Below the pieces are notes generated by a model that saw only the letters and a program-made list of their open reading frames with translations, had not been told where the DNA came from and ran no database searches. From Actinomadura sp. NAK00032 (lineage in GTDB: Bacteria > Actinomycetota > Actinomycetes > Streptosporangiales > Streptosporangiaceae), in NCBI RefSeq assembly GCF_013364275.1, contig NZ_CP054932.1, positions 2,728,001 to 2,792,000 on the forward strand: a stretch of 64,000 nucleotides of DNA, given 5' to 3'. This document shows, piece by piece, positions 1 to 8,333 of this stretch. The number at the start of each line of letters is the position of its first letter. Position 1 is the stretch's first letter. The position numbers were made by a program, and so were the translations under genes.

Positions 1-1175
1 ACCGTGTCCGCGGACCGCCTGCGGACGCCGGCGGCGACCTCGGTGAGCGCCGTCTCCACGTCCGCGCGGGCGGGCAGCGAGGCGAGCACGCCGACGCGGG
101 CGTGCGGGCCGCCCTCGTCCAGCACGCCGACGAGCGCGGCGAGCCGGGCGTCCCGGCAGGCCGCGGCGGCCGTCTCGGCGAGCGCGGACAGCTCCCCGGC
201 CGGCGGCGCGGGCGTGCCGGGGCCGCGGTGCCGGAGCACCACCCCGAGCAGCCGGCGGCCGGACAGCGGGACGCCGAGCGCGCGGGCGCGGGCGGCGGCC
301 TCCTGCGGGTCGGAGTAGGCGTGCGCGAGGATCCGGGCGATGATCGTGCCGTGCGCCTGCCGCTCGACGCTCTCGGCGTGCCGGTCCAGCAGCCGGCCGA
401 GCGCGAGCGTGGTGGCGGCACGCTCGACCAGCACGGTGTCGCGCGGCGACGGCGGCGCGCCGAGGTCGACGATCAGCCGCCCCCAGTCCTCGCCGCGCGC
501 GCCGACCATCGTGACCAGCCAGCCGGACGCCGGGTCGTAGCCGGTGCGGCGGCCGGGCCGGACGGCCCGCGAGCGGGTCTCCCACGCCGACAGCAGCTCG
601 GCCGGGTCGGCGCCGCCGGCGTCGGCGGCGAGCACCTGGTGGGCGAGGTTCTCCAGCACGACCGGGTGCCCGCCGAGCGCGGCGACCTGCCGGACGACCT
701 CCTCGGTGGAGGCGCCCTCCACCGACAGCCGCGTGAAGATCTCGTGCAGCCGCTCGGAGGCGCGCAGCTCGGCGAACTGCTCCCGGACGATCCGCGCGTG
801 CACCGCCTCGGTGATGTCCACGAACGCGGGCTCGTGCGCGAGGACGATCACCGGGAGGCCGTGGTCCTCGGCGGCGGCGGTCAGCGCGGGCGGCAGCACG
901 GTGGCGTAGCGCCGGCCCAGCTCGATCATCAGCCCGCTGACCCCGACCTCGGCGAGGTCGGCGATGTAGGCGCGCAGCCGCTCCGGCTCGTCCGGCAGCG
1001 CGATCCCGGTCGTCAGCACCAGCTCGCCGCCGTGCAGCAGGTGCGCGATGTCGGTGACCTCGGCGACGTGCACCCACCGGACGCGGTTGGTCGTGCGGTC
1101 CGCGCCCGCGACGACCCGCGGCTGGCCGCGGCGCACCGCGTCGAGCTGGAGGACGTCGTCGACGGTGGGCAGCAT
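1..1175 (-). CDS. PucR-family transcriptional regulator, C-terminus cut by window edge
   Basis: The reverse strand is open from an ATG at 1175 to the left edge (391 codons). It begins MLPTVDDVLQLDAVRRGQPR and continues with VRWVHVAEVTDIAHLLHGGE and LVLTTGIALP, the typical N-terminal PucR (purine catabolism regulator-like) ligand-binding domain, followed by a GGDEF-like middle region. The helix-turn-helix that normally ends this family lies beyond the edge. It is divergent from an aminotransferase/dehydrogenase operon starting at 1319, with about 140 bases between the starts, so it probably controls that operon; PucR proteins often act on nearby catabolic genes. The ligand cannot be read from the sequence. 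Confidence 0.85.
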   Translation of the reverse strand, partial: MLPTVDDVLQLDAVRRGQPRVVAGADRTTNRVRWVHVAEVTDIAHLLHGGELVLTTGIALPDEPERLRAYIADLAEVGVSGLMIELGRRYATVLPPALTAAAEDHGLPVIVLAHEPAFVDITEAVHARIVREQFAELRASERLHEIFTRLSVEGASTEEVVRQVAALGGHPVVLENLAHQVLAADAGGADPAELLSAWETRSRAVRPGRRTGYDPASGWLVTMVGARGEDWGRLIVDLGAPPSPRDTVLVERAATTLALGRLLDRHAESVERQAHGTIIARILAHAYSDPQEAAARARALGVPLSGRRLLGVVLRHRGPGTPAPPAGELSALAETAAAACRDARLAALVGVLDEGGPHARVGVLASLPARADVETALTEVAAGVRRRSADT

Positions 1176-1318
1176 CGCCGCATGATATCCGGCACCCTGT
1201 CAGCTCGGCCGGGCACATCGTTACAGGTTGTCAGCCACTGGCAGACCGTCAACCGGTCGCGCCCGGACCCGACACTCTGCGGGTGGCCCGGACGGTGCGC
1301 GCGGCCGAGACTTGTGCC

Positions 1319-2626
1319 ATGTCGGAACACGCGAACCTGCTCCGGCGCCACAGGGCGGTCATGCCGTCGTGGATGGCGCTCAACTACTCGGACCCCATCG
1401 AGATCGTCGGCGGCAAGGGTGCCCGCGTGACCGACGCCGAGGGGAACGGCTACCTCGACTTCTTCACCGGCATCCTGACGAACATGCTCGGCTACGACGT
1501 CCCCGAGGTGCGGGACGCGGTGGAGCGGCAGCTCGCCACCGGCGTCGTGCACACCTCCACCGCCTACCTGCTGCGCGGCCAGGTCGAGCTGGCCGAGAAG
1601 ATCGCCCGGCTGTCCGGCATCCCGGACGCGAAGGTGTTCTTCGCCAACTCCGGGACGGAGGCCAACGAGACGGCGCTGCTGCTGGCCGCCTACGCGCGGC
1701 GCGGCGGCCAGGTCCTCGCGATGCGGCAGAGCTACCACGGCCGGTCGTTCGCGGCGGCGGGCGTCACCGGCAACCGGGCCTGGCGGAACCTGTCGTTCTC
1801 GCCGCTGGACGTCCACTTCCTGCACGGCGCCGACCGGCACCTCCCGCAGTTCGCCGGCATGTCCGACGCGCAGTACATCGACGCCTGTACGGCGGACCTG
1901 CGGCACGTGCTCGCCACCGCGACGGGCGGGGACGTCGCCGCGCTCATCGCCGAGCCGGTCCAGGGCGTCGGCGGCTTCACGATGCCGCCGGACGGCCTGT
2001 TCGCCGCCTACAAGAGCGTCTTGGACGAGTACGGGATCCTGTTCATCTCCGACGAGGTGCAGACCGGGTGGGGACGGACGGGCGAGAGCTTCTGGGGCAT
2101 CGGGAACCACGGCGTCACCCCGGACATGATGACGTTCGCCAAGGGGCTCGGGAACGGCTTCGCGATCGGCGGCGTCGTCGCGCGCGGCGACCTGATGGAC
2201 GCGCTGCCCGCGCTCGGCATCTCCACGTTCGGCGGCAACCCGGTCTCGACGGCGGCCGCGAACGCGACGCTCGGCTACGTCCTCGACCACGGCCTCCAGG
2301 CGAACGCGGCGCGGCAGGGCGCGACGCTCATCGGCGGGCTGCGCCGCGCCGCCGGGCGGCTGCCGGTCGTCCGGGACGTGCGGGGCAAGGGCCTGATGTT
2401 CGCGGTCGAGCTGGCCGACCCGCGCACCGGCGAGCCGAGCCCGCCGCTCGCCGCCGCGCTGATGGAGGCGGCCCGCGCGCGGGGCCTGCTGATCGGCAAG
2501 GGCGGGCTGTACGGCAACGTGGTGCGCATGGCGCCGCCGATGACCCTGACCGACGCCGAGGCGGCCGAGGGCCTCGGCGTGCTGATCGCGTCCCTGGAAG
2601 CCGTCCAAGAGGAAGCCGCGTCATGA
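1319..2626 (+). CDS. Class III (PLP) aminotransferase
   Basis: 435 residues, full length for class III omega-amino acid aminotransferases. The cofactor-binding region VFFANSGTEANETA, the Asp motif FISDEVQTGWGRTG and the Schiff-base lysine in MTFAKGLGNGF are all present, followed by STFGGNPVSTAAA. I place the start at ATG 1319 (MSEHANLLRRH); an in-frame start at 1283 would add a non-homologous tail. The stop overlaps the start of the next gene in ATGA. Coupling to an MmsA-type dehydrogenase and a divergent PucR regulator suggests it makes malonate semialdehyde from beta-alanine, or a similar semialdehyde from another omega-amino acid. Alanine-glyoxylate or 4-aminobutyrate substrates cannot be excluded. 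Confidence 0.88.
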   Translation: MSEHANLLRRHRAVMPSWMALNYSDPIEIVGGKGARVTDAEGNGYLDFFTGILTNMLGYDVPEVRDAVERQLATGVVHTSTAYLLRGQVELAEKIARLSGIPDAKVFFANSGTEANETALLLAAYARRGGQVLAMRQSYHGRSFAAAGVTGNRAWRNLSFSPLDVHFLHGADRHLPQFAGMSDAQYIDACTADLRHVLATATGGDVAALIAEPVQGVGGFTMPPDGLFAAYKSVLDEYGILFISDEVQTGWGRTGESFWGIGNHGVTPDMMTFAKGLGNGFAIGGVVARGDLMDALPALGISTFGGNPVSTAAANATLGYVLDHGLQANAARQGATLIGGLRRAAGRLPVVRDVRGKGLMFAVELADPRTGEPSPPLAAALMEAARARGLLIGKGGLYGNVVRMAPPMTLTDAEAAEGLGVLIASLEAVQEEAAS

Positions 2627-4125
2627 GCGACAAGCACGTCACGCACTGGATCGGCGGCAAGCCGTTCGGCGGGGAGGCCGCGCGGCGCGGCGACCTCTAC
2701 GAGCCCGCGTCGGGACGCCTCGCCGGGACGGTCGACTTCGCCGGGCGGGACGAGGTGGACGCGGCCGTGGCCGCGGCCACGGCGGCGTTCCCCGGCTGGC
2801 GCGACGCCTCGCTCTCCCAGCGCGCCCGGGTGCTGTTCCGGTTCCGCGAGCTGGTCGCGGCGCACCGGGACGAGCTGGCCCGGCTGATCTCCGCCGAGCA
2901 CGGCAAGGTGGTCTCGGACGCGGCCGGCGAGGTGGCCCGCGGGCTGGAGGTCGTCGAGTTCGCCTGCGGCATCCCGCACCTGCTCAAGGGCGGGTTCTCC
3001 GAGAACGTCTCGACGCGGGTGGACGCGTACTCGATCCTGCAGCCGCTCGGCGTGGCCGCCGGGATCACCCCGTTCAACTTCCCGGCGATGGTGCCGATGT
3101 GGATGTTCCCGGTGGCGATCGCGTGCGGGAACACGTTCGTGCTGAAGCCGTCGGAGAAGGACCCGTCGGCGTCGGTCCGGCTGGCCGAGCTGTGGGCCGA
3201 GGCGGGGCTGCCGGACGGGGTGTTCAACGTCGTCCACGGCGACAAGGCCGCGGTGGACGGGCTGCTGCGCCACCCCGACGTGAAGGCGGTCAGCTTCGTC
3301 GGCTCGACCCCGATCGCCCGGTCCGTCTACGCCGTGGCGGCGGCGAACGGCAAGCGGGTGCAGGCGCTCGGCGGCGCCAAGAACCACATGCTGGTGCTGC
3401 CGGACGCCGACCTCGACCTGGCCGCGGACGCCGCCGTGTCCGCCGGGTTCGGGTCGGCGGGGGAGCGGTGCATGGCGATCTCCGTCGTGGTCGCCGTGGA
3501 CCCGGTCGGCGACGAGCTGCTGGCCCGGATCAGGGAGCGGGTCGCCGGCCTCAAGGTCGGCCCGGGAGACCATCCGGAGGCGGAGATGGGCCCGCTGGTC
3601 ACCCGCGCGCACCGCGACAACGTGGCCTCCTACCTGGACTCCGGCGTCGCGCAGGGCGCCGTCCTCGCGATCGACGGGCGCGACCCGGACGTCCTCGGCG
3701 GCGCGGGCGACGGGTTCTGGCTCGGGCCGAGCGTCCTCGACCGCGTCACCCCCGAGATGGACGCCTACCGGGACGAGATCTTCGGCCCGGTGCTGGCGGT
3801 CGTGCGGGCGGGCTCCTACGACGCGGCGATGGAGCTGATCTCCGCCAACCCGTACGGCAACGGCACCGCGATCTTCACCAACGACGGCGGCGCGGCGCGC
3901 CGCTTCCAGAACGAGGTGGAGGTCGGCATGGTCGGCGTGAACGTGCCGATCCCGGTGCCGATGGCGTACTACTCCTTCGGCGGCTGGAAGGACTCGCTGT
4001 TCGGCGACAGCCACGCCCACGGCATGGAGGGCGTGCACTTCTACACGCGTACGAAGGCCGTCACCGCGCGGTGGCTCGATCCGTCCCATGGCGGAGTGAA
4101 CCTCGGTTTCCCCACCAACGGGTGA
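2623..4125 (+). CDS. mmsA: CoA-acylating methylmalonate-semialdehyde dehydrogenase
   Basis: 500 residues, the usual MmsA length. It carries the NAD-binding segment ITPFNFPAMVPMWMFPVAI, the KPSEKDPSAS motif and the catalytic cysteine in SAGERCMAIS, and ends with the characteristic GVHFYTRTKAVTARW. The family oxidises malonate or methylmalonate semialdehyde with NAD and CoA to acetyl- or propionyl-CoA plus CO2 in the cytoplasm. It overlaps the aminotransferase stop by four bases (ATGA), implying translational coupling. Together they form a two-step route from an omega-amino acid to acyl-CoA. Valine breakdown is the alternative role, but no other valine genes are nearby. Confidence 0.92.
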   Translation: MSDKHVTHWIGGKPFGGEAARRGDLYEPASGRLAGTVDFAGRDEVDAAVAAATAAFPGWRDASLSQRARVLFRFRELVAAHRDELARLISAEHGKVVSDAAGEVARGLEVVEFACGIPHLLKGGFSENVSTRVDAYSILQPLGVAAGITPFNFPAMVPMWMFPVAIACGNTFVLKPSEKDPSASVRLAELWAEAGLPDGVFNVVHGDKAAVDGLLRHPDVKAVSFVGSTPIARSVYAVAAANGKRVQALGGAKNHMLVLPDADLDLAADAAVSAGFGSAGERCMAISVVVAVDPVGDELLARIRERVAGLKVGPGDHPEAEMGPLVTRAHRDNVASYLDSGVAQGAVLAIDGRDPDVLGGAGDGFWLGPSVLDRVTPEMDAYRDEIFGPVLAVVRAGSYDAAMELISANPYGNGTAIFTNDGGAARRFQNEVEVGMVGVNVPIPVPMAYYSFGGWKDSLFGDSHAHGMEGVHFYTRTKAVTARWLDPSHGGVNLGFPTNG

Positions 4126-4131
4126 CATATC

Positions 4132-4172
4132 GGACGTACGGCCGGCCGCCCCCGGGCGCCGGCCGTACGTCC
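4132..4172 (+). terminator. Hairpin terminator after mmsA
   Basis: Perfect 15-base arms, GGACGTACGGCCGGC at 4132-4146 and its complement at 4158-4172, with an 11-base loop, seven bases after the mmsA stop. There is no T-run, which is common for actinomycete terminators. Confidence 0.75.
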
Positions 4173-4267
4173 GCGCAGGCCGGCGGCCGTTTGGGAGTTT
4201 CCCACCGGCCGCCTTCGCCGTCGTTAATTTCCGCCGCCCGCGGCGGGACGAATAATGCCGACATCCG

Positions 4268-4318
4268 TTGACGCGCTCTGTGTCCGGCGACACAATCGCA
4301 CTGTCTCAATTAATTGAG
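4268..4318 (+). promoter_or_regulatory. Promoter with two palindromic operator candidates
   Basis: TTGACG at 4268-4273 and CACAAT at 4291-4296 are 17 bases apart, a good primary-sigma promoter. An inverted repeat TGTGTC-cggc-GACACA (4279-4294) fills the spacer and touches the -10 box. A second perfect palindrome, CTCAATTAATTGAG (4305-4318), covers the expected start of transcription. Both positions suit repressors. The next gene starts at 4361. Confidence 0.6.
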
Positions 4319-4360
4319 GCGGAATTGAAAGTCAGGGTAGGCAGTCAAGGGAGTCGCGCC

Positions 4361-4759
4361 ATGGCCGCAGGCGACCACGCAGCAGAGGTGGACGCGCTCG
4401 GACGGCGATTTCCGGGCTGGACCATTTGGTTCGGCCCGAGCACCGGGCACTGGTGGGCACTGCCGCCCCGCGACCGCGACGTCGGCGACTTCCTGGAGGC
4501 CGACACCCCGCAGCGGCTCATCGCACGGATCGAGGTGGTCACCCGGGCCGCGCGAAGGCGGCCGCCGGCCCGCGGGCCGGCTCGCCGGCAGCACGACCAG
4601 CAGCACGACCAGCAGCACGACGGCGGCCCTCGGCGGCCGTCCCGCGACCCCCGGCAGGACGTGCGGCGTCCCTCGAACCTCCTCCGTCTCGAGGGCGTCA
4701 CACCGCCGCACTCCGGCCGGGTACCGGTGATCGCGTGGCCGGGCAGCACCGCACGGTGA
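4361..4759 (+). CDS. Small protein of unknown function with WFG/WWA core
   Basis: 132 residues from ATG 4361; AAGGGAG at 4347-4353 is a good ribosome site. I do not recognise a named family. The first 65 residues (RRFPGWTIWFGPSTGHWWAL, then a segment ending DTPQRLIARIEVV) match a second protein of the window at 48733-48963 (EQFPGVRVWFGEATGSWWAM, then ATPQQLRDEIMNL). The remaining half is Pro/Arg-rich and holds three QHD repeats encoded by a 12-base tandem repeat near 4589-4622. The core may be a small nucleic-acid- or protein-binding fold; this is a guess. The extension looks poorly conserved and the true C-terminus is uncertain. Confidence 0.65.
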   Translation: MAAGDHAAEVDALGRRFPGWTIWFGPSTGHWWALPPRDRDVGDFLEADTPQRLIARIEVVTRAARRRPPARGPARRQHDQQHDQQHDGGPRRPSRDPRQDVRRPSNLLRLEGVTPPHSGRVPVIAWPGSTAR

Positions 4760-5225
4760 TCCGCTGTTCCCCACCCTCGCCGCGCACGCCGGTGCCGCCG
4801 CGGTCCCGGTCCGGACGGCAGCCCGCGCCATACCCCTCTCCGGCAACCTCCGTGTATGGCGCGGACGCCAGCACCCGCCGTCCGCCGGGGCCCCGGCGGT
4901 TTCACCGTTAAGGGCCCGTCCGGAATTCCGCACATAATGGTGCGGCAATGGTCAGGTATTTCTTACCTCCAAGAAACGTCCGGACCGAACGTCCGAGTCG
5001 CGATCTTCGGTAATTGCCCGCCGCGGCGGCGCGCACCGGCGGAAATTCCGGCGCGGACCGGCGATCGGATCGTGCGGGGCCGCCGGGACCGGACGGAATG
5101 GCGGTGCGGCCGGTCCGGTGGCGCCCGCGCGCGGCGGGTGCGGGCCGTCCCGCCGGGCCGGAGGCGCTACGCTGCGCCGATGGGCCTCACGAGGGGGAGG
5201 GCCCTGGGCACGGATCGGGAGCGAC
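4760..5225. other. Non-coding stretch with several inverted repeats
   Basis: No convincing gene on either strand. Visible structure: GCGCCATAC at 4825-4833 with its complement at 4854-4862 (20-base loop); CCGCAC-ataatg-GTGCGG at 4928-4945; AGGTA-ttct-type loop-TACCT at 4954-4968; and a possible -10 box TACGCT at 5168-5173 that would give a leader of about 46 bases to the next gene. The stretch 4905-5020 is visibly richer in A and T than its surroundings, as expected of a regulatory region. Confidence 0.5.
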
Positions 5226-6506
5226 ATGCGGCGGACGGCCACGGCACGGGTCACGGCGGCACGGGCGAGGGTGGCACGGGTCCGGGCGGCCCGCACGAAG
5301 GTCGCGGTGGCCCTGCTCGGCACCGCCGCCGTCGCCGCCGCGGGCCTCGCGGGCTGCAGCGGCGACGGGCCGAAGGAGCCGGTCGGCGCCGCCAAGGTGG
5401 CCAGCACCCTGGGGCCGGGCGAGGGCATGCTCAACCTCGTCACGCTGCCCGGCTCCATCGAGAGCGGCCGGACCGACCCGCGCGTCGACTGGGTCACCCC
5501 GTTCCAGGAGCGCACCGGCTGCAAGGTCGGCCTGAAGGTCGCCGCCACGCCCGAGGAGATGGCCGGGCTCATGCGCGACAAGGACCGCCGCTACGACGGC
5601 GTCGCGGCGCCGCCGGAGGTCGCCGGCCAGTTGATCGCCGAGAACCAGGTCGCCCCCGTCAACACCGACCTGGTGGACGGCTACAAGAAGCTGGAACCGA
5701 AGCTGCGCGGGCTGCTGGAGCGGGACGGCAAGCACTACGGCATCCCGTACGTGTGGGGCTCCAACCTGCTCATGTACGACACCCGGACCGTCCCGCCGCC
5801 GGCGAGCTGGGCCGCCGTCTTCGACCCCGGCCAGGCCCGCCGCTACTCCGGCAAGATCGTCATGCGCGACAGCCCGCTCGCCATCGCCGAGGCCGCGCTC
5901 TACCTCAAGGGCGCCGAGCGCAAGCTGAAGATCCGCGATCCCTACTCGCTGACGCCCAAGCAGCTCGCCGCCGCCGGCCGGGTGCTGGCGAAGCAGCGCC
6001 CGCACGTCGGGGAGTACTGGGAGATCCCCGCCGACGCGGTGAGCGCGTTCGCGGGCGGGCGCGCGGTGCTGGGCCAGGCGTGGCCCTACCAGGTGGACGT
6101 GCTGAACCGCGCCGGGCGGCCCGTCCGGGGCGTCATCCCGGCCGAGGGCGTGACCGGCTGGATGGACGCCTGGATGATCGGCGCCCGCGTCCAGCACCCG
6201 AACTGCATGTACCAGTGGCTGCAGTGGACGGCGTCGCCGGACGTGCAGCAGCAGGTCGCCGAGTGGACCGGCGTCGCCCCCGCCAACCCGCAGGCGTGCT
6301 CGGGCGACCGGCTCAGGTCCGGCTTCTGCGCGGCCTACCACGTCGGCGACCGCGACTACCTGGACGACATCCTCTTCGCGCACGCGCCGTCGAAGGCGTG
6401 CGGCGGCGAGTCGGAGAAGAACGACTGCACGGACTACGCGCAGTGGCGCCGGACCTGGATCGAGGCGACGCGGCCGCAGGCCGCCGAACCGCAGGCCAAG
6501 CCCTAG
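5226..6506 (+). CDS. Extracellular solute-binding lipoprotein (polyamine-type)
   Basis: 426 residues. The start at ATG 5226 gives an Arg-rich n-region, a hydrophobic segment (VAVALLGTAAVAAAGLAG) and the lipobox LAGC, so it is an exported lipoprotein. The body (WVTPFQERTGCKVGLKVA, KHYGIPYVWGSNLLMYDT, WMDAWMIGARVQHPNCMYQW) matches the PotD/spermidine-putrescine-type periplasmic binding fold. No permease or ATPase gene is adjacent, so it is an orphan whose partner is elsewhere or which works as a sensor. Several cysteines near the C-terminus (QACSGD, GFCAAY, SKACGG, NDCTDY) probably form disulfides. The substrate is inferred only from family. Confidence 0.82.
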   Translation: MRRTATARVTAARARVARVRAARTKVAVALLGTAAVAAAGLAGCSGDGPKEPVGAAKVASTLGPGEGMLNLVTLPGSIESGRTDPRVDWVTPFQERTGCKVGLKVAATPEEMAGLMRDKDRRYDGVAAPPEVAGQLIAENQVAPVNTDLVDGYKKLEPKLRGLLERDGKHYGIPYVWGSNLLMYDTRTVPPPASWAAVFDPGQARRYSGKIVMRDSPLAIAEAALYLKGAERKLKIRDPYSLTPKQLAAAGRVLAKQRPHVGEYWEIPADAVSAFAGGRAVLGQAWPYQVDVLNRAGRPVRGVIPAEGVTGWMDAWMIGARVQHPNCMYQWLQWTASPDVQQQVAEWTGVAPANPQACSGDRLRSGFCAAYHVGDRDYLDDILFAHAPSKACGGESEKNDCTDYAQWRRTWIEATRPQAAEPQAKP

Positions 6507-6527
6507 GCCGGCCCGCGGTCCGCGGTG

Positions 6528-6914
6528 CTAGGGGTCTCCCCGGCGCGTCCGGCCGCCCCCAGCCGGACGCGCCTGCGGGGTGGTCCCGGACTTCCCCCCG
6601 AACGCCCGGGTCACCCTTCTCCCTGGAGAGACCTCCACGACGACGGACGCGAGGCCCGCCGCCCGCGCCGGCGCCGGCTCCCCGACCGGCCGTCCGGCGT
6701 CCGTGCGCGGCTCCCGTGGGCCCCGCCGCGGGCGGGGTGCCGGCGGGGCGGGTGCGCAGTCATCGCACGCGAACACCCCGGTCGAGTCCGGCAGGCGGCC
6801 GACGCGGACGCGCGGCCGGGGCCATCTCTTGCGGCAGACGACGCAGGCGTCGCCCAGGAGCTGGGCTGCGGTCAGCCCGTCCGGGTCGATCGTCGGCTCG
6901 CCTGTCTGGCCCAT
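6528..6914 (-). CDS. Small protein with CxxC/CxxC zinc-binding motif
   Basis: 128 residues read leftward from ATG 6914, with AGGGGG eight bases upstream. It begins MGQTGEPTIDPDGLTAAQLL; CVVCRKRW and CDDC form a four-cysteine site likely to hold zinc. The second half is Pro/Arg-rich and looks disordered. I know of no assigned function. A good -10 box (TATAAA, reverse strand, 6960-6955) lies upstream. It converges with the preceding lipoprotein gene, 21 bases between stops. It may be a small DNA-binding or chaperone-like protein; this is inference from the zinc motif. Confidence 0.6.
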   Translation of the reverse strand: MGQTGEPTIDPDGLTAAQLLGDACVVCRKRWPRPRVRVGRLPDSTGVFACDDCAPAPPAPRPRRGPREPRTDAGRPVGEPAPARAAGLASVVVEVSPGRRVTRAFGGKSGTTPQARPAGGGRTRRGDP

Positions 6915-7176
6915 GTCCCATCCCCCTGGAGGGAGTCGCCTTCACGTGCCTTCCTTTATAGGCCGGGACGAGTGTTGCCACTGTTACCGAACGTGAAAAG
7001 AGCGGCAAAGCCTACCCGGGCCCGCCCGTGTCGCCCGCCCGCCGGAGATCGGACGGGCTATGCGCGCCGAGGGACGGCCGCGAGCCGCCCGATCGGGGGC
7101 TTTGCAGACCAGGCCTATGCGCGCACCGGTCGGGCGCTTTGTTGTTGGTTGGCGGTCTTGTGAGTACAAAGGAGAC

Positions 7177-8229
7177 ATGTCGGCACGGAACGGCGCAGCT
7201 TCGCCCGTCCGGCCGCGCGGGCCCGGTACCGCACGGGAGCGTGCGGGGACGCGCACCGCCATGCGCGATTCCATTCTCGGCACCGCCGCGCTCGCCGCCC
7301 CGCCGGTGGCCGCCGTGCTGCGCCTTCTCGGCACCGGCCGCAAGCGCGTGCTGGTGGGCGTCATGGGCCCGCTCGCCGGCTGCGCGGCCGTGCTGGCCGT
7401 GGCAGGCGCCCGCCGCGCCGCCGCGCGTGCGCTGCGCCCGGTGCGGCGGCTCCACCGGGAGCTGGCCGACCTCCCCGCCACCGAGCCGGGCGGCCGCGTC
7501 GCGGTGCCCGCCACCGGCGGCGACGTCGCACGGCTGGCCGGCCGGATCAACATGCTGCTCGACCGGCTGGAGACCTCGGCCGCGCAGCGGCGCGCCTTCA
7601 TCGCCGACGCCTCGCACGAGCTGCGCACCCCGCTCGCGGGCCTGCGGACCAGCGTCGAGCTGGCGCTGGGGGACCCGGAGGACGCCGAGGTCCGCGACAT
7701 GCTGCAGCACGCCCTGGACGACGTCGACCGGCTGCACCGCATCGTCGAGGACCTCTTCGTCCTCGCCCGGCTCGACTCCGGCGACCTGCCCGCGCGGGAG
7801 CGCCTGGACCTCGGCGTGCTGGTGGAGCGGCTGGTCGCCCGGCGGTCCCCGGCCGTGCCGGTGACCGTCAAGGCGGAGCCGGGCATCGAGGTGATGGGCA
7901 ACCGGTCGCGGCTCGACCGCGCCCTCGGCAACCTGCTCACCAACGCCGAGCGGTACGCCGCCGGGCGGATCGAGGTGGTGGCCCGCGCCGTCGGCGAGGA
8001 GGCGGTCGTCGAGGTGCACGACGACGGCCCCGGCATCCCGCTCGACGACCGCGACCGGGTCTTCGAGCGCTTCGCCCGGCTCGACGCGGCGCGCAGCCGG
8101 GACAAGGGCGGCAGCGGCCTCGGGCTCCCGATCGCGCGGCAGATCGCCGTCGCCCACGGCGGCGGCCTGTACGTCGCCGACGGCGCCTACGGCGCCCGCC
8201 TCGTCCTCCGGCTGCCGCTCGCCCGCTGA
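7177..8229 (+). CDS. Orphan sensor histidine kinase
   Basis: 350 residues from ATG 7177, which has an excellent AAAGGAG six bases upstream; in-frame codons from 7060 are not needed. Two hydrophobic segments (about 36-52 and 58-78) sit almost back to back, so there is essentially no extracellular sensor. A HAMP-like stretch (about 81-135), HisKA with phosphoacceptor H147 ([17 protein letters not shown]), and HATPase with N, G1 (VHDDGPGIP), F and G2 ([10 protein letters not shown]) boxes follow. No response regulator gene adjoins it; the next gene is dxr. The signal may be membrane state or a partner protein. Confidence 0.88.
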   Translation: MSARNGAASPVRPRGPGTARERAGTRTAMRDSILGTAALAAPPVAAVLRLLGTGRKRVLVGVMGPLAGCAAVLAVAGARRAAARALRPVRRLHRELADLPATEPGGRVAVPATGGDVARLAGRINMLLDRLETSAAQRRAFIADASHELRTPLAGLRTSVELALGDPEDAEVRDMLQHALDDVDRLHRIVEDLFVLARLDSGDLPARERLDLGVLVERLVARRSPAVPVTVKAEPGIEVMGNRSRLDRALGNLLTNAERYAAGRIEVVARAVGEEAVVEVHDDGPGIPLDDRDRVFERFARLDAARSRDKGGSGLGLPIARQIAVAHGGGLYVADGAYGARLVLRLPLAR

Positions 8230-8272
8230 TCGGGGCGGAGACGGTCGCAGCCCGGCGGAAGGCGACCCCCGG

Positions 8273-8292
8273 CGCGCCGCGCCTACGGCGCG
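8273..8292 (+). terminator. Short hairpin between kinase gene and dxr
   Basis: CGCGCCG and CGGCGCG arms of 7 bases with a 6-base loop, 44 bases after the kinase stop. Weak; it could equally be part of the dxr leader. Confidence 0.35.
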
Positions 8293-8333
8293 GGGGAGAC
8301 CTGAGCGGGCCGGTGCCGGAGAATGGAGCGGTG

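Noticed and set aside
102..1430. 442-codon open frame on the plus strand over the PucR gene
   Set aside because: Arg/Gly-rich shadow of the reverse-strand PucR gene; no domain, and the reverse strand shows clear family motifs.
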